Source: Luteibacter aegosomatissinici
GTDB lineage: Bacteria > Pseudomonadota > Gammaproteobacteria > Xanthomonadales > Rhodanobacteraceae
Length of the DNA stretch: 64,000 nt
Direction of reading: 5' to 3'
Assembly (NCBI RefSeq): GCF_023078495.1
Contig: NZ_CP095742.1
Location: 1,240,001 to 1,304,000, forward strand
This document shows positions 25,437-33,779 of the stretch, one piece after another. Made by a program: the position numbers and the translations under genes. A model generated the notes under the pieces. It had not been told where the DNA came from, did not search any database, and was given only the letters and a program-made list of their open reading frames with translations. The first letter of the stretch is position 1. Each line of letters opens with the position of its first letter.

Positions 25437-25886
25437 ATGAAAGCTCCCACCCTCCGGCGCATCCTCAACGCCTGGCCGCCCTTCCTGTTTGCCGGCATCC
25501 GCGTCGTGCGGTTCGACGATTACCGCTACGCGAAGGTGAAGCTCAAGCTCGCCTGGTATAACCGCAATTACGTGCGGACCCAGTTTGGCGGCAACCTGTT
25601 TTCCATGACCGATCCGTTCTGGATGATCATGGTGCTGAAGAGCCTGGGTAACGACTACATCGTGTGGGACCAGGCCGGCGAGATCCGCTTCGTGGCACCT
25701 GGCCGTGAAGACGTCTATGCGGAATTCCGCGTGGAAGACGCCATGCTCGAAGAGATCCGTGCCGAGTGCGCGGATGGGCAGAAGCACCTGCGCTGGTTCG
25801 ATACCGATATCCGGACGGCGTCGGGCGAGCTCATCGCCACGGTGCGCAAGCAGTTGTATGTGAGGAAGAAGAAGCCCAAGGGGTGA
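25437..25886 (+). CDS. DUF4442 hotdog-fold protein (putative thioesterase)
   Basis: A 149-residue cytoplasmic protein. The sequence FNAWPPF-like start (RILNAWPPFLFAGIRV), the YAKVKLKLAWYNRNYVRTQF block, then GGNLFSMTDPFWMIMVLKSL and DYIVWDQAGEIRFVAPGR match DUF4442, a hotdog-fold family related to acyl-CoA thioesterases. No substrate has been firmly assigned to this branch. The start at 25437 has GGCAGG close by; an in-frame ATG nine bases upstream is an alternative. It is divergent from the M61 peptidase and is followed by the GH127 gene after 57 bases. Confidence 0.8.
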   Translation: MKAPTLRRILNAWPPFLFAGIRVVRFDDYRYAKVKLKLAWYNRNYVRTQFGGNLFSMTDPFWMIMVLKSLGNDYIVWDQAGEIRFVAPGREDVYAEFRVEDAMLEEIRAECADGQKHLRWFDTDIRTASGELIATVRKQLYVRKKKPKG

Positions 25887-25943
25887 CGTAAGCCCTTGCG
25901 CCTGCCAGTATCGATGACCGGGACAACCACGGGATATCGATCG

Positions 25944-27980
25944 ATGGGTGACGCCGTAACGAGCCGCCGCGCCTTCCTGCGCGCTTCCGCCATGGGCACG
26001 CTGGCCTCTTTCGTACCGCTGGCCGCGGCCTCGGGCGCCCCAGGCACCCCGCGCACGACAGGCGGAGCAACGCCCGGCAAGGTCGCGCCTGCCGCGCCGA
26101 TGTTCCCGCCAGCGCCGCTGGCGCCCCAGCCGCTGCAGCTCCTCCCCGCCGGCTCGATCGCACCGGCGGGTTGGCTCCGCCGCCAGTTACAGGTCCAGGC
26201 CGATGGCCTTGGTGGCCATGTTGACGAGACCTGGCCCGATCTTGGCCCCGAGAGCGGTTGGCTCGGCGGCAAGGGCGAATCGTGGGAACGTGGCCCGTAC
26301 TTTCTCGATGGCCTGCTCCCGCTGGCCTGGCAGCTCGATTCAGCGCCGCTGAAAGCCAAGGCGCAGCGCTTCATCGACTGGACGCTCGGTAGCGCGCAGC
26401 CCAACGGCATGTTCGGCCCGCGCAGCAACAACGACTGGTGGCCGCGCATGGTGATGCTGAAGGTGCTCGCGCAGTACCAGGAGCTCACCGGCGATGCCCG
26501 GGTCATGCCGTTCATGACGAACTACTTCCATTACCAGCTCCAGGCCATGCCCGAGCGCCCCCTGCGCGATTGGGGCCGCATGCGCTGGCAGGACGAAGTG
26601 GCCGTGGTGCTGTGGCTCTACACACGCACGCAGGACCCGAAGCTGCTGGAGCTGGCGCACCTGCTGAAGAAGCAGGGCTACGACTGGCAGGGCATGTTCG
26701 CCAACTTTCCGTTCAAGGAGAAGGTGGACGTGAAGGCGCTGGAAGCGAAGATGCATAACGGCGGCGACGTGTTCATGGTCGACGACGGGCTGCAGGTGCA
26801 TGGCGTGAACAACGGCCAGGCGCTGAAAGCGTCGCCGGTATGGTCGCTGGTATCGCGCAGCGCGGACGATCGCGCCGCCATCCATCACCAGCTCGCGATG
26901 CTCGATACCTACCACGGCCTGCCGAATGGCATGTTCTCGTGCGACGAACACCTTGCCGGGCGCAGTCCGTCGCAGGGCGTGGAACTCTGCACCGTGGTCG
27001 AGGCGATGTACTCGCTGGAGATGTCGCTGGCGATCACGGGCGATGCCACGCTTGGCGATCGCATTGAACGCATCGCGTACAACGCGCTGCCCGGCACCTT
27101 TACCGACGACATGTGGGCCCACCAGTACGACCAGCAGCCCAACCAGGTGGAGGTAAGCCTGCACCGCCGCCCGTGGACCACGAATGGTCCCGAGGCCAAT
27201 ATCTTCGGCCTCGATCCGCACTTCGGCTGCTGCACCGCGAACTTCCACCAGGGCTGGCCGAAGCTGACAGCCTCCCTGTGGATGGCGACCAGCGATCGCG
27301 GGCTGGCCGCCACGGTTTACGCGCCGTGCCATGTTTCGACGGTCGTGCGCGATGTGCCGGTGGCGATCGATCAGGCGACCGATTACCCGTTCCGCGGGGA
27401 TATAGCGATCACGCTCACGCCGGAGCACCCGCTGGCGTTTCCTCTCCGCCTGCGGATTCCCGCGTGGTGTAAAAAGCCATCCATCTCGGTGAACGGCGAA
27501 GCCGTCGCGGTGAAGGCCGACGCGGGGTTCCACACGATCGAGCGCACCTGGAGGCGGGGTGACCGGATCGCCTTGTCGTTCCCGGCTGAGGTAATCACCG
27601 AGCGCGGTTTCAATCAGGCGGTGACGTTCACCCGGGGTCCTTTGGTGTTTTCGCTGCCTATCGGCGAGGCGTGGGTGAAGTGGCGCCCGCGTGGCCTGAC
27701 CAACGACTGGCAGGTCTATCCCACCACCGCGTGGAACTACGGCGTAGGCGTTGAAGCGAAGGCCGAGGAACACCCGATTGGCGCGCGTCCGTTCGCAGGC
27801 GCATCACCGGCCGTCACATTGAGCGTGCGTGGCAGGCCGGTGGCGTGGAAGGCAGAGGAGGGGGCTGCGGATCCCGTACCTGAGAAAGTGGTGGTCACCG
27901 ACGAACCGGAAACGACGTTGAAACTGGTGCCTTACGCGGGCGCGAAACTGCGTATCACCGCCTTCCCCCCACTGGCATAA
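25944..27980 (+). CDS. Tat-exported GH127 (DUF1680) glycosidase, beta-L-arabinofuranosidase type
   Basis: A 678-residue enzyme. The start at 25944 gives MGDAVTSRRAFLRASAMGTL, a Tat signal with SRRAFL. An Ala/Pro-rich linker precedes the (alpha/alpha)6 barrel. The metal and nucleophile residues known for HypBA1 are recognisable: Glu and Cys in GVELCTVVEAMYS (about residues 347-349) and the Cys pair in HFGCCTANFHQGWP (about 429-430). The C-terminal beta domains (LRLRIPAWCKKPSISVNGEA) also fit. The likely substrate is a beta-linked L-arabinofuranoside such as plant hydroxyproline-rich glycans, but the family is broad. No sugar transporter or regulator is adjacent. Confidence 0.88.
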   Translation: MGDAVTSRRAFLRASAMGTLASFVPLAAASGAPGTPRTTGGATPGKVAPAAPMFPPAPLAPQPLQLLPAGSIAPAGWLRRQLQVQADGLGGHVDETWPDLGPESGWLGGKGESWERGPYFLDGLLPLAWQLDSAPLKAKAQRFIDWTLGSAQPNGMFGPRSNNDWWPRMVMLKVLAQYQELTGDARVMPFMTNYFHYQLQAMPERPLRDWGRMRWQDEVAVVLWLYTRTQDPKLLELAHLLKKQGYDWQGMFANFPFKEKVDVKALEAKMHNGGDVFMVDDGLQVHGVNNGQALKASPVWSLVSRSADDRAAIHHQLAMLDTYHGLPNGMFSCDEHLAGRSPSQGVELCTVVEAMYSLEMSLAITGDATLGDRIERIAYNALPGTFTDDMWAHQYDQQPNQVEVSLHRRPWTTNGPEANIFGLDPHFGCCTANFHQGWPKLTASLWMATSDRGLAATVYAPCHVSTVVRDVPVAIDQATDYPFRGDIAITLTPEHPLAFPLRLRIPAWCKKPSISVNGEAVAVKADAGFHTIERTWRRGDRIALSFPAEVITERGFNQAVTFTRGPLVFSLPIGEAWVKWRPRGLTNDWQVYPTTAWNYGVGVEAKAEEHPIGARPFAGASPAVTLSVRGRPVAWKAEEGAADPVPEKVVVTDEPETTLKLVPYAGAKLRITAFPPLA

Positions 27981-27990
27981 CCGCCGCTCT

Positions 27991-28058
27991 TGCAGGAGCG
28001 CGCTTGCGCGCGATGGACGTCGCCGCGAGCACCCATCGCGCGCAAGCGCGCTCCTGCA
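27991..28058. repeat. REP pair, family 2
   Basis: TGCAGGAGCGCGCTTGCGCG and six more bases is repeated inverted at the right end (CGCGCGCAAGCGCGCTCCTG plus CA), with 16 bases between. It lies between the convergent GH127 gene and receiver gene and may act as a terminator for both. Confidence 0.8.
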
Positions 28059-28099
28059 GGAAGCGATGAACCGCGGTACGCCATCAACACAGGCCTGGC

Positions 28100-28513
28100 T
28101 TACCGCCCGAGCCAGCGGGAGACGAACGCCTCACCGCGCAGCGCCGCGTGTACGGCGTCCACCAGCTCATCGCCCGCTGCTGCCTTGATGACGAAGCCCC
28201 GCCCCACGGCCAGCGCATGGCGGACGATCTCAGGGTCGTCGTGGACGCTGACGAATACCACGGGCAAGCCCGGCAGTGAGCGAACCAGGTGGCTGGCGGC
28301 CTCGATGCCATCCATGCCCGGCATGCCGATGTCGGTGACGACCACGTCCGGGCGCAGCCGCGAGGCAAGCGTGACCAGCGATTCGCCATCGGTGACGGCG
28401 GCGAGGAGATCGAACTCGGCCGCCAGCAACCCGGCGATCACGCGAGCGATCGTCGGGTGGTCTTCCGCCAGCACGAGGGTAGGGCGGCGGGCAGGCGCGG
28501 CACGGGCTTCCAT
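28100..28513 (-). CDS. Receiver-only response regulator
   Basis: A 137-residue single-domain receiver. It has the acidic pair (LVLAEDHP), the phospho-acceptor Asp61 (DVVVTDIGMPGMDG), the switch Ser (VFVSVHDDPE) and the Lys (GFVIKAAAGDEL). It is most like NarL-family receivers but ends after VHAALRGEAFVSRWLGR, exactly where the linker to an HTH domain would begin. No HTH remnant is visible downstream before the REP pair. It lies 83 bases after the full-length regulator gene on the same strand and could act as a phosphate sink or adaptor for the nearby kinase. An upstream Met at 28537 is possible. Confidence 0.85.
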   Translation of the reverse strand: MEARAAPARRPTLVLAEDHPTIARVIAGLLAAEFDLLAAVTDGESLVTLASRLRPDVVVTDIGMPGMDGIEAASHLVRSLPGLPVVFVSVHDDPEIVRHALAVGRGFVIKAAAGDELVDAVHAALRGEAFVSRWLGR

Positions 28514-28572
28514 GGCCCGACTGTGGCGGCATGCCATGGCCGCCGACAGCGTAAACGCACGCGCAACCCACT

Positions 28573-28586
28573 GCGTAGATCTACGC
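28573..28586. promoter_or_regulatory. Perfect 14-base palindrome GCGTAGATCTACGC
   Basis: It lies in the 83-base gap just upstream of the receiver-only gene. The left half plus centre (TGCGTAGAT-TACG) recurs at 797-810, and the half CGTAGATC recurs inverted at 37683-37690. Perfect symmetry and recurrence near related genes suggest an operator for the NarL-type regulator encoded next door. Confidence 0.5.
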
Positions 28587-28596
28587 GCATTGAGAC

Positions 28597-29220
28597 CTAG
28601 AAAAACAGCCCCAACTCTTCCGATCGCCGCACCAGTTCCAGTGTGCTATGCACGTCCAGGATCTGCATGATCGTGTACTTGTGTGCCTCCACCGTGCGCA
28701 CGGAAAGGCCCAGCTGCGCGGCGATCTGCTTGGAGCGCAGCCCGGTGCCCACCAGCCGCAGTACTTCGCGTTGCTTGGGCGTCAGCTCGTGCAGTTCGCC
28801 CAGGTGGCCACGCAGGTAGCGCGCCCCCAGCGATGGCGTGACGTAGCTACGGCCCTCCAGCACCTGCTGCAGGGCCAGCAGCAGTTCCTCGCCTGCGGCG
28901 AGTTTCAGTACATAGCCATTGGCACCGGAGCGCATGGCTGCCGCTGCCAGCGCGGGCTCGGCATGCATGGTGAGGAAGACGAAAGGCACCGTATTGCCTT
29001 CGGCGCGCAGGATCTTCAGCACATCCAGCCCGTTGCACCCGGGCATGTTGATATCGGAAAGGACCAGGTCCGGATCCTCGCTACGCACATGGGCAAGCAG
29101 GGCGTGGCCATCCTGGGCCAGTGCCGCAAGATCGTAGCGTTCGTCCAGCAGGCGTGTGATGCCTTCGGCCACCATGCGGTGGTCATCGGCGAAGACGACG
29201 CGCGCTCGCGTCGCACACAT
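28597..29220 (-). CDS. NarL/FixJ-type response regulator
   Basis: A 207-residue transcription regulator. The receiver has FADDHRMVAEG, Asp56 (DLVLSDINMPGCNG), the switch Thr (VFLTMHAEP) and Lys (NGYVLKLAAGEEL). The C-terminal LuxR-type HTH is ELTPKQREVLRLVGTGLRSK then QIAAQLGLSVRTVEAHKYTI. The ATG at 29220 shares a base with the stop of the kinase gene (TGATG), so it is translated with the kinase; an in-frame ATG 30 bases upstream lies inside the kinase gene and is less likely. The regulator is the best candidate to bind the motifs described at 797, 28573, 30934 and 37607. Confidence 0.93.
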   Translation of the reverse strand: MCATRARVVFADDHRMVAEGITRLLDERYDLAALAQDGHALLAHVRSEDPDLVLSDINMPGCNGLDVLKILRAEGNTVPFVFLTMHAEPALAAAAMRSGANGYVLKLAAGEELLLALQQVLEGRSYVTPSLGARYLRGHLGELHELTPKQREVLRLVGTGLRSKQIAAQLGLSVRTVEAHKYTIMQILDVHSTLELVRRSEELGLFF

Positions 29221-30791
29221 CACATCGTTGTCGTCGGAATCCGGATACATACATCTACTCCCTTCCCAGGTGCGCTGGATATATCAAAGCTGCCCCCCAG
29301 CAGCTTCGCCCGTTCATTCATGCTGGTAATGCCGATGCCCGTGCGTGCCGCGGGGCAAGATGGTGCGGAAAAGCCCTGGCCATCGTCGAGGACCTGCAGC
29401 GTGGCGATCCCTTCATCGACCATCGCCCGTAGCGTGATCTCGCTGGCACCGGCGTGGCGTACGGCGTTGGCCAGCGCCTCCTGCGCGACACGGTAGAAGC
29501 ACAGGGCAATGTCAGGTCCGAGCTCGTTGACGGCATCATCGGCCAGTACGCGCACCCGCGGCCATGCATGGCCGCTGGGGTGCCTGCACAGGTTCTCCAG
29601 CGCGCTGCGCAGGCCCACGTGCTGCAGGCAGCTGGGGTGCAGCTGATGGGAAAGCTGGCGCACGTCATCGCATAGCGCCACGATCCGGTCCTGCAAGCCG
29701 CTTACATCCTCGGTGTACTCCGGTGCCAGGCGCTTGCGCAGCGTCGAAAGATCGATAGATGCCGCGGCCAGCCGCTGGTTGATGTCATCGTGCAGGTCGC
29801 GCGCAAGGTGGGCGCGCTCCTGCTCCTGCGTGGCGATGAGGCGCCCCGCCAGCTCGCGCAGTTCGATATGGGCGGCAACCAGCGAGCGCCGCCCCGCGAA
29901 GCGCTGTTCCACGAGCACCGCGACGGCGAGCGCGGAAATGGATGCCAGCAACGTCCATAGCTGAAGCGCCAGCGTAGTGCCCTGGGCGGAATCGATGGTG
30001 AACGGGCCGTGCCCACGCGATGTCATGTGCGCAGCGATCACCGCAATGCTGAACATGGTCAGCGAGCTGCCGGGCATCTGGGCAAAGAAGATGGCGGCGA
30101 TCACGATGGGTGTTGGGGCCACGCACAGCAGCGGCCGGAGTTGTTCCTGGTCGCCATAGGCGTACCAGAGAATGACCAGCATGACGATGGCGAGCACCAG
30201 CAGGATGAGGAAGCCAATATCGACGCCACCACTATCACGCAGCGCCGATTCCCGCGCGCGCAAGCTACACCATGCCGGGACGTACAGGGCGTAGCCAAGC
30301 GCCTGCGCCGTAATCAGGTTCTCCCACCCGGAAAGCAGCATCTCGCTCAATGCGGTAAACCGGGCCAGCAGGGTGGTCAACGCTACCGCGGCGGCGGGCA
30401 GCGCGATGATCGCCAGCAGGGTGAACACTACCAGCATGCGAAAATCCTGAAGTGGTGGCATGCGCCGTGGAACCTTCCGCATGCACCATGCGACAACCGG
30501 GATGAGGGCGACGTTGGGCAACGCCACCAGGGCGACATCGGGCAGGGGCCAGCCGAAGGCACTTACCGTGGCGACCAGGCCCGCGTAGCCCGAGGCGAGC
30601 AAGGCGATCCACATCGCTCGTGGGGTGGCCAGCAGTACGCCCAGCAGGACCGCACCTGGAAACCAGACGACGTGCGTACCGTTCTGGTGGTCCCACAGTG
30701 CGGTGGAAACTAGTTGCGCGGCGACAACCCCGGCGCATGTGATCGCGCACCAGGTGGCAACCTGCCGGTGGTCGGATGCCCGTGTTGCCAT
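29220..30791 (-). CDS. MASE1-type membrane histidine kinase
   Basis: A 523-residue sensor kinase. About eight hydrophobic helices fill residues 12-290, with the WDHQNGTHVVWFPGAVLLGV segment typical of MASE1 sensory domains. A short coiled coil (VLVEQRFAGRRSLVAAHIEL) leads to the HisKA_3 phospho-acceptor in ERAHLARDLHDDINQRL with His334. The ATPase domain has QEALANAVRHAGASEITL and LDDGQGF. The GTGATG at 30794-30791 has GGGAG upstream; the frame continues further up without membrane character. It is coupled to the NarL-type regulator and divergent from the patatin gene, which carries the shared motif upstream. The MASE1 ligand is unknown. Confidence 0.9.
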   Translation of the reverse strand: MATRASDHRQVATWCAITCAGVVAAQLVSTALWDHQNGTHVVWFPGAVLLGVLLATPRAMWIALLASGYAGLVATVSAFGWPLPDVALVALPNVALIPVVAWCMRKVPRRMPPLQDFRMLVVFTLLAIIALPAAAVALTTLLARFTALSEMLLSGWENLITAQALGYALYVPAWCSLRARESALRDSGGVDIGFLILLVLAIVMLVILWYAYGDQEQLRPLLCVAPTPIVIAAIFFAQMPGSSLTMFSIAVIAAHMTSRGHGPFTIDSAQGTTLALQLWTLLASISALAVAVLVEQRFAGRRSLVAAHIELRELAGRLIATQEQERAHLARDLHDDINQRLAAASIDLSTLRKRLAPEYTEDVSGLQDRIVALCDDVRQLSHQLHPSCLQHVGLRSALENLCRHPSGHAWPRVRVLADDAVNELGPDIALCFYRVAQEALANAVRHAGASEITLRAMVDEGIATLQVLDDGQGFSAPSCPAARTGIGITSMNERAKLLGGSFDISSAPGKGVDVCIRIPTTTM

Positions 30792-30933
30792 CACCGTCGC
30801 TCCCGCACGCCGTGAGGCGCACTTCCTTTTTCGGTGTGATGTTCCACTGGCGGCCCCTGCGTCGCCTTGATGGATACTAGCGAGTGCAAGGATGTTCGAA
30901 AAGGGCAAACTTCGTTGTAAGTCGCAGTTTTTA

Positions 30934-30949
30934 CTAAGTAGTTCTGCGT
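30934..30949 (+). promoter_or_regulatory. Shared 16-base motif upstream of the patatin gene
   Basis: CTAAGTAGTTCTGCGT aligns with TTAGGTAGTTTTCCCG (829-844) and CTAGGTAGTTTTGCGG (37622-37607, minus strand). It points toward the patatin gene and ends 81 bases before its start. It lies in the divergent region with the kinase gene, so it could also serve autoregulation. Confidence 0.5.
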
Positions 30950-31029
30950 AGCCGTACCGGCTTTTTCTTCGCTGCCCTGGCCTGCTTCCCCGATGGAAAC
31001 TGCGGTAATTCCCGGGTGGAGAAGCGCAC

Positions 31030-33264
31030 ATGCGCAGGTCACGGCTGGCGGTCGCTGCATTCATTGCCTTCACGTCCGTGACGACGGTGCATGCGGCATC
31101 GCTACAGCCTTCGCCCTGTATCGGCCTGGTGCTCGGCGGGGGTGGCGCACGCGGCGCGGCTCACATCGGGGTCATCCAGGTGCTTGAGCGTGAGCACATC
31201 CCCATCTGCAGGGTCGCCGGCACGAGCATGGGATCGATCGTGGGCGGACTATATGCCGCCGGCTATAACGCCGATGAAATGGCGCGTGTGATCGGGCAGC
31301 TCGACTGGAAGGATCTGTTCTCCGATGACCCCGATCGCGCTGAAGAACCCATGCACCGCAAGGATGCGGATTACCGCTACCTGCTGAACTTCGAGGTGGG
31401 TTACAAGAATGGCCACATCGTGACCCCCGCCGGGGTGGTGCAGGGTCAAAAGCTGTTGCTGCTCCTGCGGCGCCTGTTGATATCCACATGGAACGTGCAC
31501 GACTTCAACGATCTTTCGATTCCGTTCCGCGCGGTCGCCACGGATATCGTCATCGGTAAGCCGGTGGTGTTTGCCAGCGGCGACCTGCCACTGGCCATCC
31601 GTTCCAGCATGTCGGTGCCGGGCGCATTCGCGCCGACAAACGTGGAGGGCCGGCTCCTGGTCGATGGTGGCTTGATGGATAACGTGCCCATCGATGTGGT
31701 TCGCGACATGGGCGCGGACCGGCTGATCGTGGTCGATGTGGGCTCGCCCTTGGCTGAAGAGTCGCAGCTCAGCAATCCGGTGGCGCTGCTGAACCAGATG
31801 GTCAGCGCCCTTATGGCGGAAAAGACCGACCGGCAACTCAAAGCACTTTCCAGCCAGGACATCCTGATCCGACCCGCGCTCGGCAAGCTGGGCGCGGGTG
31901 AATTCAACCGCGCCGAGGAAGCGATTGCGATTGGCCGGGCGGCCGCCGAGGCGGCACTACCCCGGCTACGCGCGCTCTCCGCATCACCCCAGGCGTGGCA
32001 GGCGTTCGTCGAAAGCCACCGGCAGCGCAACTTCGACCCGAAACTGGTGGCCTTCATCGATGTCGATGACCGCCACACCCACAGCGGCATGTTCGCCGGC
32101 AACCAGCTGCAGCCCGAGGTCGGCAAGACCTTCGACCCCAAGGATGTCGAAGCCCGCATTGGCACGATCTACGGCCAGGGCAGCTACCAGCAGGTGGATT
32201 ACCACCTGGTGGAACGCGACGGTGACCGCGGCATCCGGCTGACCCCGGTCGACAAGGCCTGGGGACCGATCTACGGGAAGATGGGTTTCCAGCTTGATGA
32301 CGACTTCAACGGTCGCAGTGAGTACCTGCTCTCGGCCGAGATCACCGCGACCAACCTCAACGACAGTGGGGGTGAGTGGCGCAATACCTTATGGAGCGGC
32401 CGCATCGGCGGCATTCGCTCGGAGTTCTTCCAGCCGTTCGGCCAGGGTTCTTCGGTGTACGTCATGCCCACGCTCACCGCGCGCAACGAAGAGGTGCCGG
32501 TCTTTGACGGCAAGGGCGACAAGCAACTGGCGGAATACCAGATCCGTCGGCGTGCGGGCGAACTCGAACTGGGCTGGACGCCGCGCTCGTACTGGCGCAT
32601 TTCCGCATCGGTGGCCAGGGGGCGCGATTCGGGTGATTTGCGCGTGGGGGAGCCCTCCACCTTCCCCAATGGCACGTCCGACTACGCCTCGCTGGGCCTC
32701 GGCCTGGATTGGGATAGCCTTGATAACGCGCAGTTTCCAACACGAGGGAGCCATCTTAATTTCCGCTACACCAGCTTCCGCACCTTCATGGGGGGCAAGG
32801 TGGATGGCGATGTTGCCCGGCTGGTCGCCGACTGGATCCCCGACTGGGGGCTAAGCACGGGCCGCTACCACCTGTTGCTGGGGCTGCGCGCATCGAGCGC
32901 GCTGGATAACACCAACTTCTTCGAATCGCAGGCCTTCCTGGGCGGGTTCCTCAACCTGTCCGGCTACGGCGAGCGTTCGCTCTACGGCACCCAGGCGGCA
33001 CTGGGCCGCGCTGTCCTGTACCGGCGCACCGGCAATCTGGATGCGATTTTCTCGACGCCCATCTACATCGGCATGAGCCTGGAGGCAGGCAACACGTGGC
33101 GCGACAAGAACGATGTGCGGCTGGATTCGCTCATTTATGCCGGCAGCATCTTCGCCGGTCTGCAGTCGCCGTTGGGGCCTGTGTTCCTTGGCGTGGGCCA
33201 CGCCGCGGGCGGGCACACCGCGGTCTACCTCACCTTTGGTTCGCTGCTGCGGCCAGGCTTGTGA
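31030..33264 (+). CDS. PlpD-like patatin phospholipase with outer-membrane barrel
   Basis: A 744-residue type Vd autotransporter-like protein, close in length to P. aeruginosa PlpD. A signal peptide (about 1-22, ending TVHAA) precedes the patatin domain: oxyanion loop GLVLGGGGARGAAHIGV, nucleophile Ser66 in GTSMGS and catalytic Asp212 in VDGGLMDN. A POTRA-like segment lies near 345-400, and a 16-strand barrel follows from about 410 (GPIYGKMGFQLDDDFNG) to the end (VYLTFGSLLRPGL). The lipase domain should be displayed at or released from the cell surface. Known relatives hydrolyse phospholipids. Divergent from the kinase gene and convergent with DUF202 ten bases away. Confidence 0.92.
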   Translation: MRRSRLAVAAFIAFTSVTTVHAASLQPSPCIGLVLGGGGARGAAHIGVIQVLEREHIPICRVAGTSMGSIVGGLYAAGYNADEMARVIGQLDWKDLFSDDPDRAEEPMHRKDADYRYLLNFEVGYKNGHIVTPAGVVQGQKLLLLLRRLLISTWNVHDFNDLSIPFRAVATDIVIGKPVVFASGDLPLAIRSSMSVPGAFAPTNVEGRLLVDGGLMDNVPIDVVRDMGADRLIVVDVGSPLAEESQLSNPVALLNQMVSALMAEKTDRQLKALSSQDILIRPALGKLGAGEFNRAEEAIAIGRAAAEAALPRLRALSASPQAWQAFVESHRQRNFDPKLVAFIDVDDRHTHSGMFAGNQLQPEVGKTFDPKDVEARIGTIYGQGSYQQVDYHLVERDGDRGIRLTPVDKAWGPIYGKMGFQLDDDFNGRSEYLLSAEITATNLNDSGGEWRNTLWSGRIGGIRSEFFQPFGQGSSVYVMPTLTARNEEVPVFDGKGDKQLAEYQIRRRAGELELGWTPRSYWRISASVARGRDSGDLRVGEPSTFPNGTSDYASLGLGLDWDSLDNAQFPTRGSHLNFRYTSFRTFMGGKVDGDVARLVADWIPDWGLSTGRYHLLLGLRASSALDNTNFFESQAFLGGFLNLSGYGERSLYGTQAALGRAVLYRRTGNLDAIFSTPIYIGMSLEAGNTWRDKNDVRLDSLIYAGSIFAGLQSPLGPVFLGVGHAAGGHTAVYLTFGSLLRPGL

Positions 33265-33274
33265 AACGCGGTAC

Positions 33275-33763
33275 CTAACCGAACGGACCCACGTGCCCGG
33301 CCAGGCTGATGACCGCGAGCACACCGATCACCAGCAACACGAAGCACACCAGCAGCGTGAGCGAGACCGGGTAGGGTGATTCGCCGTGGATAAGGCCCTC
33401 ATGGGCCATGGCCGTGCGTTCGCGGCGCAGGTAGTTCATGTAGTGGATGTGATAGGCGATGCCAAGCACCAGCATCAATACACCCAGCGAAACCAGCGCG
33501 ATACCGAAGTGACGGGGCGCGCTGCTGTCCTCGGGCAGGAGCTTCGCACTGCGCAGGTGCTGGAAGAACTGCGCGATGGTAAAGCCGAAGCTGATCAGCG
33601 ACACCGATGTGCGCATGATCGACATGAGCGTGCGGTCCGTGCTCATGCGCGTGCGCTGGAACGACATGCCGGTGCGCCGCGCCGAGAGCTCCACGGCCGG
33701 GTCCGGGCGATCGCCCAGGAGCGAGGCGGGGACGTAAACGAATTTCTCAGTGTCGTTGCTCAT
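33275..33763 (-). CDS. DUF202 membrane protein, second copy
   Basis: A 162-residue protein. The DUF202 core is RTRMSTDRTLMSIMRTSVSL then ISFGFTIAQFF, followed by helices near 96-115 (FGIALVSLGVLMLVLGIAYH) and 137-158. The N-terminus is longer than in the copy at 270. The ATG at 33763 has GGAG upstream. It is the last gene of the minus-strand run DUF3300-DUF2950-small protein-barrel-DUF202. The two DUF202 copies share only the core signature, so this is not a recent duplication. Confidence 0.87.
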   Translation of the reverse strand: MSNDTEKFVYVPASLLGDRPDPAVELSARRTGMSFQRTRMSTDRTLMSIMRTSVSLISFGFTIAQFFQHLRSAKLLPEDSSAPRHFGIALVSLGVLMLVLGIAYHIHYMNYLRRERTAMAHEGLIHGESPYPVSLTLLVCFVLLVIGVLAVISLAGHVGPFG

Positions 33764-33779
33764 CGTATTCTCCGGGGCA

